A stretch of 64,000 nt of DNA from Saitoella complicata NRRL Y-17804 (GCF_001661265.1 NW_017566993.1:434001-498000); one strand, 5' to 3'. Shown: positions 11,557 through 21,960, numbered from the stretch's first letter. Made by a program: numbers and translations. Notes: generated from the sequence alone by a model not told the origin.

Positions 11557-11899
11557 GTTCGACTGATATCGTACGATCCACGAGGCCGGTTCATGGAGGA
11601 TTATATAGCCTCAGCTGCTCGTAGGGGAGCATGGTTGCTAAAAGCCGACGGAGATGCCGCCGGCGTCGCCGCAGCCACATATTGAAGCCATAACGTTCAT
11701 TTGCGCAATGCTTTCGGATAGAGCAGGGTCTTCGGCGTGGGGCCGATAGCTTTGCTAGCGGAACATTATTTTTCCGGGGTGCGGGGGCGCCGGCGTGAAT
11801 TGCCGCCGGCGGCCGCGGCGAGCGACGGCATCGTCAACGCCCGCACCACCTAACCCCGGCCTTTCATCCTCGTTCACTATAAGAACCTCGAATACAGCC
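11557..11899. promoter_or_regulatory. divergent promoter between sugar transporter and GH32 gene
   Basis: 343 bases shared by two diverging genes. A TATA box for the transporter (TATATAA read on minus) is at 11601-11607, 46-50 bases before its ATG. A TATAAG at 11878-11883 faces the GH32 gene. Between them are many CGG/CCG half-sites, several in inverted pairs: CGG-N5-CCG at 11649-11659, CGG-N7-CCG near 11733, CGG-N12-CCG at 11759-11776 and CGG-N9-CCG near 11791. Such inverted triplets are what Gal4-type Zn2Cys6 dimers bind, and a gene for one lies next door. Confidence 0.6.
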
Positions 11900-13556
11900 A
11901 TGGATTTCTCCAACAACCCCGTGATTCGATCTGAATCTGAGCATGCAACACCTCACTACGGCTTCTTACCACCGACCCTCCAAAACCCAGGCGGCAGCGG
12001 ATGCAATCCCTGTCGTCTACAACGGCGAGTACCATGTCTTTCACCTCGCAACTCCGCCAAACACTATTCACCACCCTCCCCGTCTCCGGTCAACATGGTC
12101 GCACATGCGCTCAAAGGATCTCGTGAGCTGGACTCGTGATCCTGAGCCCGCGCTGACGCCCGGCGACTCCAAAGATGCGCTCGACACGGATGGTACATGG
12201 ACTGGATCAGCCGTCGAGGGCCCAGACGAGTTGCTGCATATCTTCTACACCGGATATAACTTGAGCCATGGCGGGCGACAAGTCATCATTGAAGCCGTTG
12301 CTACGGATAAGGCCTGCACCTCCTTCATCCCATCCACAGAGCCGATCAAGGTCGTGAACAACGGCGTCTCAACCTTCGAAGACATCGATTTCCGCGACGC
12401 CTATGTCTTCTACAACGATCTCGAGTCCTGTTACTGGATGCTCGTCGCTACCCGTCTCCGTTCCGGTCCCTACTGGACGCGCGGGTGTATCGCACTCCTG
12501 ACATCCCCTGATCTCTCCTCCTGGACAGTGGAAGAGATACCACTCTTTTCACCAAACGATATGTTCTGTCCCGAATGTCCCGAACTATTCGAGCTATCTG
12601 GAAAGTGGTACCTCGTCTACTCCCGTTTCGCTGCGCCAGATGCTGGGACGGTATACCGCGTGGCCGACTCCCCTCGCGGTCCATTCCGCAAGATCTCGGG
12701 AGTGGATTGTAAGTTTGATGGGAGGCGGTGGTATGCTGCCAAGTCTTGTCCTAAGATTGGCGAGGAGGATAAGAGGGTGTTCTTTGGGTGGATCGGTGAC
12801 AAATGTCACGAGGATGGGAAATGGCTTTGGGGTGGGCATATGGCATTACCTCGGGAGGTATCTGCTGCTCCTAATGGTGCCCTGGTGATTAAGCCTTGCC
12901 TCGAGGCGCTGACAGCCGCTTTCCCTACCGAAGGTCAGAAGACTGTCGAGGGTGCAGGAATCTTGGAATCCTTCGGCGCCACGAAGACCAAATTCCTTGA
13001 TGACGCCTTCCCCACCTCCTACGTCCTCCGCGTGACCCTCACCTCCACCAATGCCCCCTCCTTTGGCCTCCTCTTCCGCACGAACCTAGATCTCGCCGGC
13101 TACGCTCTCAAATTCAAGCGCGTCGGGCACACCTTCTCAGTTATCCTCGCTCAAACTCCGGCGCCGCTGGATGATTTCTGGGCGGATCAGTATAGGTTGT
13201 ATCTCCCTAGGAACGTGGATGGACCGGAGTTGGTGAGACATGATGGGCTCGTGTTGGAGGAGGGGAGGGTGGAGGTGCAAGTCCTGGTCGTGGGGGAGAC
13301 TGTGGAGTTTTTTGTTGATGGAAAGGTTGTGTTGTCTTACCGTGTGCAGGTCGAGGAACGGGCTGCAGATGGCACCACCATCGGGCTCATTCCAGATGAG
13401 GACTCGGGAATGGATAGTGATGGGGACGTCGCTGCTCGGCAGAATGTTGACGAGCAAGCGGATACGGAGAGATCAGGCGTCAAGGAGTTTGGGTTGTTTT
13501 TAGAGGATGGAACACTCTGTTATTCCGATTTCGTGGTTATGCCAGCTAAAGCCTAG
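11900..13556 (+). CDS. GH32 family glycosidase (intracellular invertase/fructanase type)
   Basis: Glycoside hydrolase family 32, which cleaves beta-fructofuranosidic bonds in sucrose, inulin or levan by a retaining mechanism. The long frame begins at an ATG at 11943 and ends at 13556. Seen motifs: DAIPVVYNGEYHVFHL (the Asp is the nucleophile position), MRSKDLVSWTRDPEPAL, FRDAYVF (counterpart of the RDP stabiliser motif, here R-D-A), and PECPELF, carrying the acid/base Glu. A C-terminal beta-sandwich with EVQVLVVGETVEFFVDGK follows. In another frame an ATG at 11900 starts MDFSNNPVIRSESEHATPHYGFLPP, and HYGFLPP resembles the usual GH32 N-terminus. That frame joins the long one by skipping one base near 11993, or by an intron about 11921-11990. 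Neither start has a signal peptide, so the enzyme is probably cytosolic. Confidence 0.85.
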
Positions 13557-13820
13557 TCAGCGTTGAGTCCTTCTTGCCGTTGAAACCGTGGGAAAATAGT
13601 CAAGGTCTACTTCACCTGTTTCTGTGGTAGGCGTCGTTCATGTTATGGAATATCACGATGATCTAGGAGAACTATCCGCCCTCTCCTCGCGGTCGACCAG
13701 TGTTTTTATTCTTTTCAAGCAACCACGCAGTCCGCGGTGCCTGGGACGCTGCACGTACGCGTTTGGCTACGTCACGGCATACGAAAACACAACACCAAGG
13801 TGAGCGACAATTGAAAAGAG

Positions 13821-16658
13821 ATGAGAGCGGCATCAGCAATAGGTAACGGCTCTGACTGCAGGCTGATCTCTTTCACCGCTAACGGATCTGTTACAGTCCT
13901 CACCCTGCTCTCCACCGCCGTAGCCGCACAAGCAGTCGCCGACCCAGAACCGCTTCAACAAGTCATCGAGGATGTCCAACAACCATATGAGGGTTCGACT
14001 GTCGATGTGGACGTAGTGGAGGGTTTACCGGACATACCCGAGGTTGAGGCCATGATGGGGTATACAGTGGATAGGTACACGGTCCCGGCGATGGATTTGG
14101 GGCGGTGGGATCCCTCGATGGTCGATCCGGAGTCGCATAGGCTGGTTCATGAGGCATTGGTGCTGCTGCGATCTCTGGAGCCACCAGAAGCGAAGGCGAA
14201 CCTGTCGTCAGACAAGGGTAAGGAGAAGGACGGCGGGTTGTTATCGCGATGGTCACGACGAGCAAAGAGCGCCTTGGACGCGCTACGGATCCTCAAAGTC
14301 AAGAGTCTCGAAACGACCGAACAGAAAATCCAAAACGACCCCCTCGTCCAAGCAACCCTCAAACTCGAAACCGCAGCCGCAAAGTCAAACCCTGACGCCC
14401 TCTGGCTCCTCGCCGACCTGAACTTCCACGGCAACTTCTCCCACCCCCTAAACTACGCACAAGCATCCCACTACTACTCCCTCCTCGCCTCCGCCACCGG
14501 AAACGCCTCCGCCCAGTTCTTGCTCGGATTCCTCCACGCTACAGCTTTGGGGTCCGGATCCTCTCCCGATCATGCGAAGGCATTGACGTATTACACCTTC
14601 GCCGCTCAAGCAAATGAAACTCGCGCTCAACGCGCCCTGGCATATCGGTACCACATGGGCCTCGGAACACCGAAGAATTGTGAAGAGGCTATGGAGTGGT
14701 ACCGTCGTGTCGCCGTCACCTCGCGTGAGTATTACCGTGGCGGTCCACCCGGCGGCCGACACGTCAAGAGAGAGTCATACCGCATCGCGGACGACGAGGG
14801 CGGCGTATACGGGCATGGTGCCTCGGCGTCGAGTTCGGGTCCGGGATATTTGGGGAGTTATCGGCGGAATGTGATTAATACGAATGCGAGGGATGGGAGT
14901 TTTGAGGATGTTTTTGAGTATTTGCAGTATGTCGCCTCGAAGGGAGACGCGTCCGCGCAGAGTATTTTGGGTGTGTTGTACTACGACGGATCGAGGACTC
15001 AGGAGCGGAACTTTGGGGAGGCGATGTATTGGTTCCGAATGCTCGCCAAACAGGTGTGGCTGAGTGGGATAGCGCCGGGTCGCGCAATCCACTCCCCAAC
15101 ATCAGATATCACATCCCTCGCGGCAAAAGCAGCAGGATATATCGGACGAATGTATTTGCGGGGAGAAGGCGTCGAACAAGATCTCTGGAAAGCGTTTGAC
15201 TGGTTTAGACGTGGTGTATCGATGGGTGATGCGATGAGTCAGAATGGGGTGGGGCATATGTTCTTGAATGGATTGGCTACTAAGAAAGATGTCGACAAAG
15301 CACGGGAGTATTTTAAGGCGAGTGCGGAGCAGGGGTTCGCGCCTGCGCAGGTCAATTTCGCGAAACTGCTCCTAGCGTCTCCGCAGCCGTCTTCACTGTC
15401 CGCTGCTTCGCAGTGGTTGGAGCTCGCTGCGTCGGAGGGGCATGTCGAGGCGTATTGGTTGTTGGGGGAGATGTGGGCGAATGGGGTTGGGAGGAGCCGG
15501 AGTTGTGATAGGGCTGTGGGGTATTATAAGGCTGTTGCGGAGAGGGTTGAGGAGGTTGGGCCGTCGGGGTTTGAGGATGGGAATAGGGCGTTGCAGAGGG
15601 GGGATTTGGCGGGGGCTATTGTGGTAAGTTTCTTGATATGGGGGCGTTTAGGGTATGAGGAACGAGTGCTAATGGTGGGATTGATGCAGTATTATATGAT
15701 GGCGGCTGAGCAGGGGTATGAGGTTGGACAGGCGAATGCGGCGTTTTTGCTTGATGGGGGTATGAAGCAAATCGGATGTGTCACGCTGTGTGTTCATCGC
15801 TGACTTCTTTGCCTCATACAGACAAAACCATGCTCGACCCGAAAGCGTTCCTCAAGACTCGTTCGTTGGCGAAGGTGCCGAAACATCCACGTCTCGAGAA
15901 GCTGGCTTTGACTTATTTCAGTCAATCGGCGCATCAGTCGAACGTGGACTCCATGATCAAAATGGGCGACTACTTCCTTCACGGTTTCGGTCTATCCCAC
16001 AATACCACAGACGCCAAGAAAGCAGCACAATGCTACCACGCAGCCGAACGCTTCCACTCCGCAATGGCGATGTGGAATCTCGGCTGGATGCACGAAAATG
16101 GAATCGGGGTGGAGCAGGACTTCCATTTGGCGAAACGGTATTACGATCAGGCGGCGTTGTCGAGTCGCGAGGCGTATGCGCCTGTGATGATGAGTTTGCT
16201 CAAGTTGAGAGTGAGGAGTGTGTGGAATGCCTTGACAGGGGGAACGATCAATGGGATTCAGAAGGGACCTGGTATGTCTTCGTTTCGGTTGCTTCATCAC
16301 ATGGCGTAGGCTAACGTAAGGATGTACAGCGCCCACAATGGACACCTCCTGGCGCTCCTGGCTCGCGAAATGGTACGAACACCAGCCCGCGGCCGCTGCT
16401 GCTGCCTACCGTGACCGAGAAGATGACTATGATTATACGATCTATGGGGATGAGTACGATGATTTTGGGTATGGAGAGGATGATTTGATGGAGAGTTTGG
16501 TGATATTGACGCTTTGTGCTGTTGTGGGGTTGTTTTTGTGGTGGAGGCAAAGGAGGGTGTTGAGGCAGCGGAATGGGCAGCAGGGAGGTCAGCAGCAGGG
16601 AATGCCGGTTCAGGGAGCGGTTGGGTTGGGGAGACCGGATTGGGTCGTACCGCATTGA
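13821..16658 (+). CDS. HRD3: Hrd3/SEL1L ERAD ubiquitin-ligase subunit
   Basis: Five exons (13821-13842, 13897-15623, 15690-15759, 15822-16271, 16330-16658) encode 865 aa. Splicing out the 54-nt first intron joins MRAASAI to VLTLLSTAVAAQA, a clean ER signal peptide that the unspliced frame hides. The lumenal part holds many Sel1-like repeats (for example AEQGFAPAQVNFAKLLLASP, AANETRAQRALAYRYHMGLG, WNLGWMHENGIGVEQDF). The last exon gives an acidic Tyr/Asp-rich stretch, a single membrane helix (ESLVILTLCAVVGLFLWW) and a Gln/Gly-rich cytosolic tail. This is the architecture of Hrd3/SEL1L, the partner of the Hrd1 E3 ligase that receives misfolded glycoproteins for retrotranslocation. Length matches the family (about 800-850 aa). 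Confidence 0.93.
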
Positions 16659-17320
16659 GATCGTGGGAAAAGAGTAAGGAAGGACGTTACCCTATAAGTT
16701 AGATACATGTATGTTTGTTATGATGGGTATGCTATGCAAATGCATGAAGCGGAAGAAATGTCGGTAATTTTGGTTCATGCCTCATGACCCCCACGGGTAC
16801 GGTTTCCTGTTCGCGCCGGGAGGCCACCGTTAACGTTCATTGGCAGACCTGGACACACCCAACACCGTGCTGGGCACTGGTGAAGGGGATGTTTAAAGAA
16901 AAGGAAAATAATGATGAAACTTTGGGCGATCCTCTGAAGAACAAAAAAAACAGAAGACAGGGAAGATTCGCATGGCCATCATCTGTCGGGCTCACTCCAC
17001 CACTGCTAGGGTGAAGACGTTGTTGGTTTACCCGTTCAAGGCGTATCAGTATTCCCACGGCCCACTCAGTCAACGAGACTCCGCTCATGATCATCATGAA
17101 GTACTCGTGCTCTCGGTCGTTCGCGATCAGATGCCTGAGTAAGTCTTCTGGGTGAATCTGGTAGTCAAAAATATAAGGGAGTGACTTGATACTCAATAAA
17201 ATATGTGTTGTTATCCTGGGTATACATACCGGTGCCACCCCCCCCCAAGGTAAAGCAAAATACAAAAACGCCGCTCCTCCTCTCCCACTCGCCCTCAACC
17301 TCTCCCATACGTCCTCCTCC
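16659..17320. other. intergenic between convergent genes, no gene seen
   Basis: 660 bases between the ends of HRD3 and SFR1. A short A-rich tract lies at 16944-16951 and a run of C at 17238-17247. No open frame here is protein-like. Confidence 0.5.
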
Positions 17321-18178
17321 CTACACCACCCACGTCCCCGACTCCTTATCCCATCCAATCATCTCCTGCGGAATCCCCATCTGCCTCAACATCATCCCCA
17401 TCGTAAACCCCCCATCCTCCGGCTCATCATACTTATCCACTTCCACCTCCTCGTGTTCCTCTCTCTGTTCCTCCATCTCTTTCTTCCGTTCCTCGAGCAT
17501 ATAGTGCCACTCTTTCTCGTCCATCCCCTCCGGACATTCCGGTTCGAAATCGGAGGAGAAGTGGGACCATGAGGAGGGGTTAGGGCGGATTTTGGAGAGA
17601 TACGCCGAGGTGCCGCCCATCCTATTAACCCGATCATTCATGAGTCCGAACATATGATCCGCAGCACTCTGTCCCGCCCGCCGAAACTTCGTGACGAGCT
17701 CCTCCAACCGTGTATCCTCATTCTTGACCTCGTATTTCCGTGCCGTGCTACACGTCTCGATCGCGGCCAGGGTGGAGGATATCTCTTTCTCGAGTTCTGA
17801 GCGGCGGTGGTGGAGGGCGAGGAGTTCTGGGTCTGAGGAGGATGTGGAGGCGGTTGCGGGGGAATTGAATTTGGGACGGGGACGGGAGAGGGAGAGGGCT
17901 GAGCGGCGGTGATGGTGGTGGGGGGTTGGGGTAGGTTTGAGGGGGGTGTATGCGCTGCTGGAGGAGGGGGGACTCGGTGCGCTCGCTGTTGGGGGCGTGC
18001 TCGCATCCGGAGCAGACGAAGTCGGGGGCGACGACGACACCACCGGTACTCGTATCGGCGTTTGAAAAGCCGTTGGACCACGCGACCCTGGTTTAAGGGG
18101 TGAGACGAATGGTTTGCGCAATGTCGACCGCGCAATATTCGCACGTTGACGTTTAGAGAGGGGGGTTGTTGTGGCCAT
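17321..18178 (-). CDS. SFR1: Swi5-dependent recombination mediator Sfr1/Mei5
   Basis: Single exon, 285 aa. The N-terminus is basic and Ser/Pro-rich with a KPFVSPLKPGSRG motif typical of Sfr1/Mei5. The central part (about residues 115-200) is a predicted coiled coil beginning DPELLALHHRRSELEKEI. The C-terminus carries FTMGMMLRQMGIPQEMIGWD, matching the conserved end of the family. Sfr1 pairs with Swi5 to help Rad51 (and Dmc1 in meiosis) form filaments on single-stranded DNA. The N-terminal half is disordered and poorly conserved, as expected. It converges on HRD3. The ATG is the first in frame. Confidence 0.85.
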   Translation of the reverse strand: MATTTPLSKRQRANIARSTLRKPFVSPLKPGSRGPTAFQTPIRVPVVSSSPPTSSAPDASTPPTASAPSPPSSSSAYTPLKPTPTPHHHHRRSALSLSRPRPKFNSPATASTSSSDPELLALHHRRSELEKEISSTLAAIETCSTARKYEVKNEDTRLEELVTKFRRAGQSAADHMFGLMNDRVNRMGGTSAYLSKIRPNPSSWSHFSSDFEPECPEGMDEKEWHYMLEERKKEMEEQREEHEEVEVDKYDEPEDGGFTMGMMLRQMGIPQEMIGWDKESGTWVV

Positions 18179-18584
18179 GGATGGTGGTGTTGGGTGTAAG
18201 GTCTGTACACGAGAAGTCAGCGAATGGCAATCAATGGTTCGTTGATTTAATATGTACCGCTGTCAAGGGTCTCTTGAGTGGAGTGTTTGTGCATACATCC
18301 ACACCGTGGGCGGGTGTGCCGGTAACTGGCATTGACAAATGGTGAGTTGGATCGGTCATGGCATTGACCGACTTGACAGATGGAGAGCTGGGATGGTGAC
18401 GACGACGCAGAGCCAAGGTTAAGGTGGTTAAGGTTCCGCGTCGGTGCTTAGGTATCGATATGGCGTGGCTGAGCCGCGTACGTGTGGCGGTGCTCCCAGA
18501 AATCGACACCAGACGGTACCGTACACCTTCAAAGTCCAAAAGTGTTCGATCATAGACGTAGCTTGAACATAGGCATTTATATTG
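18179..18584. other. intergenic, SFR1 promoter side
   Basis: About 400 bases between SFR1's start and the stop of the alpha/beta-hydrolase gene. Small open frames only; nothing recognisable. Confidence 0.5.
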
Positions 18585-19427
18585 CTACTTCGCCCCCAAA
18601 AACCCCTCCAATGCCTCGTTCACCTGCCCGGGCTGCTCGAGCCCATGCCAATGCCCAGCCTTCACCTCCACAACCTCCACTTTCGCCTTCTCAAATTTCG
18701 CCGCAATACTCTTTCCCAACTCCGGTTTACTAACCGCATCCTCCGTTCCAATAACCACAAGAACCGGTGCAGAGATATGCGTGAGGTCAGGGAGAGAGGT
18801 GGTATTAACTAGCGCCATGAGTGCAGCGGCATATCCACCCGGATCCTGTCTCGCCAGCATCTCCCTCACGAACCCATACACAACCGCACCCCCAGCCGAA
18901 CTCTTCGTCTCGGAACTCGTGGCGGCGGTAACGACCGTATCCGCGATCGCAGCCATACCTTTCTCCTTCACCGCCTCACACCTCTTTCCTAACCCCTCCC
19001 TCCCCGCCTCGGGCAATGGAGCCCCGACGGGTCCGATGAGGGTGAGGGATTTGACACGCTCCGGATGAGAAGCGGCAAAAACCATCGCGATAAGTCCACC
19101 GAAACTATGTCCAACAACATGAACCGCATCACCCTCATCCACCCCAGCTGCCCTCAACACCCCTCCAACATCCTCAGCAAAGTCGTCGATGATGGGCGCA
19201 TCGCCGCTGGATTGAGATTGGAGGGGCGAACGCCCGTGTCCATAAATATCGAAACGAATGATTTTGTATCCGCCGGTGCGGAGGAGGTGAGTTGATTGGG
19301 GTTGGAACGCGTTCGTGGTGCCGCCGAAACCGTGGATGAAGATGACTGGGGTGCCTTGGCCCTCTACCTCAATATAGAGGGATTTACCGTTGACTTGGTG
19401 GATGTTCATGAGATTCGTGTTAGGCAT
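18585..19427 (-). CDS. alpha/beta-fold hydrolase
   Basis: Single exon, 280 aa from the ATG at 19427; an in-frame ATG at 19475 would add 16 residues and is less family-like. The fold signatures are the oxyanion HGFGG motif (FIHGFGGTTNAFQP, about residue 35), the nucleophile elbow GHSFGG, an Asp near PVLVVIGTEDAVS, and the catalytic His in KAGHWHGLEQPGQV. It resembles 3-oxoadipate enol-lactonase-like and haloperoxidase-like hydrolases, but such similarity does not fix the substrate. No signal peptide, so cytosolic. It is divergent from an amidohydrolase gene 415 bases away, and the two may act in one catabolic step sequence; that is inference. Confidence 0.88.
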   Translation of the reverse strand: MPNTNLMNIHQVNGKSLYIEVEGQGTPVIFIHGFGGTTNAFQPQSTHLLRTGGYKIIRFDIYGHGRSPLQSQSSGDAPIIDDFAEDVGGVLRAAGVDEGDAVHVVGHSFGGLIAMVFAASHPERVKSLTLIGPVGAPLPEAGREGLGKRCEAVKEKGMAAIADTVVTAATSSETKSSAGGAVVYGFVREMLARQDPGGYAAALMALVNTTSLPDLTHISAPVLVVIGTEDAVSKPELGKSIAAKFEKAKVEVVEVKAGHWHGLEQPGQVNEALEGFLGAK

Positions 19428-19842
19428 GGCGGTGAAGACGAAAGTGGGTGTGTGGTGTGGGATCAGTGCGGACACGGTCGGCTATATGTGCCTTTGAGGT
19501 TGGGGTGCAAGGTTTGACAGGTGACAGGGACATGTGGTGGGGTTCGGTAGTCGAGGGTGCGGGGGATACGGTACCGCCGAACCGGAGCACCACTCGGCAC
19601 ATCGATCCGAGATTTGAGGTTCAGTGGCACCTGGGGTAGATGGGCATGTGAGGGATCAGCTGTCCAGATGAGTCTGGGGGAGACTGTGCCGCCCCCGTTG
19701 AGAAGGTTTTCTTGCAAGAGGGACCGAGGTGGCGAGGTGGGGAAGGGATTCTCTCAACTCTAGGAGTCGCTGGGTATAAAACGACGGGCGATGACGCGAT
19801 TATGGATTCCACGATCACAAGTTTTTACGTCCTATATCTACC
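19428..19842. promoter_or_regulatory. divergent promoter of the hydrolase pair
   Basis: The 415-base region has a TATAAAA at 19775-19781 (62 bases before the amidohydrolase ATG) and a CATATAG-like box on the minus strand near 19480, before the hydrolase ATG. A palindromic CGGTACCG lies around 19570, within several CGG/CCG triplets. Two TATA boxes facing apart suggest co-regulated genes. Confidence 0.5.
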
Positions 19843-21315
19843 ATGGCTCCAAACGCAGACTCAAACGGCCACACCAATGGCCACCACAGCAACGCGCCCT
19901 GCATCCCCGCCGGCCATGAATCCCTCCGTCCTCCCCTCTACCACATGGAAGGTACAGACACCAACTCGAAGATACTCTTCCGCAACGTCCGCATTTTCGA
20001 CTCTACCGGCGCGGACCCCTACCCCGGCGACGTCCTCATCCACGGTGAACGCATCGCCGCAGTCGGGGACATCGATATCTCCGGCCACGACATCACCGCT
20101 GCCAAAGTCATCGAGGGAAACGGAAGGTTCCTTATGAGTGGATTGTGCGATGCGCATACTCACCTCACATGGAACAACACCGGGAATCTCGACGCGCTTG
20201 GTGATACCCCTGTCGAGGAACATACATTGTTCGCGATGCGTTCTGCGAGGACGTATTTGGATTATGGATACACCATGTGTTTTGGTGCTGCCTCCGCAAA
20301 ACAGAGGATTGATGTCGTTATCCGGAATGCTGTCAATGCGGGCGACATCGCTGGACCACGTTATCTGGCGAACGGCCAGGAGATGGCGCCTCCGGGTGGG
20401 GAGTTGATTCCCTCCATTACCGCTTACGCTTCTGGACCTGAGGAGATGCGCCGTGTCGTCAAGCGCCACATCGAAACCGGGTGTAACCAGATCAAGTTGA
20501 GTATGTCCGGTGAGGAGATAACGGAGAGGCTATCAGCGGACGACACAACCTTCAGCGACGACGAAGTCAAAGCCTGCGTCGAAACCGCCCACGCCGCGGG
20601 CCTCCGCGTCTGTGGCCACGCCCGCTCCGCAGAATCCGTGATCCAATGCGTCACATATGGCGTTGACGTAATCTACCACGCTTCCTACATCGACTCGGAA
20701 GGCATGGACATGCTCGAGAAAGCAAAGGACAAACACTGGGTCGCGCCTGGAATCAACTGGATCGTCGGTACGCTGAACGATGCCGCTGCGTTCGGGTATA
20801 CCCCGCAGAAGGCTGAGCAGGTTGGGTATAAAAGGGAGTTGGAGGCGGCGTGTAAGGGGATGCAGGAGATGCGGCGTCGTGGAATTCGAGTCCTTCCTGG
20901 TGGGGATTATGGGTTTGCGTGGACCCCGCATGGGACATATGCGCGTGATCTTGACCATATGGTCCGTCTTTTCGGATATACGCCCAAAGAAGCGCTCATC
21001 ATCGCCACGGCCGGTGGTGGAGATATGTTCATGCACCCCAACGACCTCGGTAAGATCCAACCTGGCTTCTTGGCGGATTTGATTCTCGTTGACGGCAATC
21101 CGTTGGAGGACATCAAGTGTTTGCAGGATTTGGAGAAGATTCAGGTTGTGATGATCAATGGGCGTATTCATCGGGAGGGGAGTGGGGCGAAGGAGAGTGC
21201 GGAGGTTCCGCCGGTTGCGGGGGATGACGGGAACGTGCATGTAATTGTGCCGGATTTGGACCTGGGGAAGATGACACTCGGGGAGGGGTCTCCGCAGACG
21301 ATTAGTGCTCATTAA
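19843..21315 (+). CDS. amidohydrolase superfamily metal-dependent hydrolase
   Basis: Single exon, 490 aa. The N-terminal beta-sandwich strand (KILFRNVRIFDSTGADPYPG) leads into the metal-binding GLCDAHTHLTW motif near residue 105. A likely carboxylated Lys lies in QIKLSMSGE, then His in VCGHARS and DVIYHAS, and the last metal Asp in LPGGDYG. The C-terminus returns to the sandwich (KIQPGFLADLILVDGNPLEDI). This is the imidazolonepropionase, prolidase and ochratoxinase branch of binuclear amidohydrolases, which hydrolyse amide or lactam bonds. The precise substrate is unknown. No signal peptide is visible. Its TATA-driven promoter is shared with an alpha/beta-hydrolase on the other strand. Confidence 0.9.
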   Translation: MAPNADSNGHTNGHHSNAPCIPAGHESLRPPLYHMEGTDTNSKILFRNVRIFDSTGADPYPGDVLIHGERIAAVGDIDISGHDITAAKVIEGNGRFLMSGLCDAHTHLTWNNTGNLDALGDTPVEEHTLFAMRSARTYLDYGYTMCFGAASAKQRIDVVIRNAVNAGDIAGPRYLANGQEMAPPGGELIPSITAYASGPEEMRRVVKRHIETGCNQIKLSMSGEEITERLSADDTTFSDDEVKACVETAHAAGLRVCGHARSAESVIQCVTYGVDVIYHASYIDSEGMDMLEKAKDKHWVAPGINWIVGTLNDAAAFGYTPQKAEQVGYKRELEAACKGMQEMRRRGIRVLPGGDYGFAWTPHGTYARDLDHMVRLFGYTPKEALIIATAGGGDMFMHPNDLGKIQPGFLADLILVDGNPLEDIKCLQDLEKIQVVMINGRIHREGSGAKESAEVPPVAGDDGNVHVIVPDLDLGKMTLGEGSPQTISAH

Positions 21316-21481
21316 GGCGGCGAATCTGGGTCGGCGAGGAGAGGGGCGTGTGTACGATATTGAGTGTTTGCTGTATGATTAGGCGGATTCTGTTTGTGTA
21401 AGCTGTTGAGCAGTAGGGATCTCACTGTCATTAACTACAATCTGTTCTCATTGTCCAGGAGTATTGATTGATTCATACTGG

Positions 21482-21960
21482 CTAGATACACTTTGCCATC
21501 AGGTTCCTCGGCGGAAGATATTTCGGCGTTGGAGGATTCGTCCACCCGATCCTCAGCCTCTCTGACCATTCCGCCAGGTGTGATTTGTTGTGGAACTGTT
21601 CCGCCAATGTAAGCTCTAGAACCTTATTACCAGAAAGCAGAGTGCGTACCTTCCAAAACTGCCACGTACAGTTCTGGCCACCAAAATTCTCCAAGATCTC
21701 TGGTCCGCCGGGGTGCGCCGTCAGGAAGTCGGTGACGTCGTACACGCTGTCCTCAATAACAAGCCCTGTAGTGACGATTAGTCCATGTTTGGGGTAGATG
21801 TACGGGAAGGCGTACAGATTCCTCCTGCTTCCGCTGAAGTGTGCTTCACAACCTCGTCCGGCGGAATGAATAGCCCGTTCACGTCAGCGTCCCGGTTCGC
21901 CAGAGGTAAAGACGCTACTGGTTGAGTGTAGATACTGACAGCTGCTTGTATCCAACCCAT
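21482..21960 (-). CDS. small cytochrome b5-type heme-binding protein
   Basis: Three exons on minus (21816-21960, 21650-21765, 21482-21595) with 50- and 54-nt introns encode 124 aa. Splicing makes the b5 core explicit: PPDEVVKHTS, then W-LVIEDSVYDVTDFLTAHPGGPEI, whose HPGG His is one heme ligand. The third exon gives FHNKSHLAEWSERLRIG, where the His after Phe is the probable second ligand. The 54-nt intron is in frame and free of stops, so the unspliced frame hides it. No membrane anchor is visible, so this may be a soluble b5 or b5-like domain protein. The start at 21960 is the nearest ATG that gives an open first exon, but further upstream exons cannot be excluded. Confidence 0.75.
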
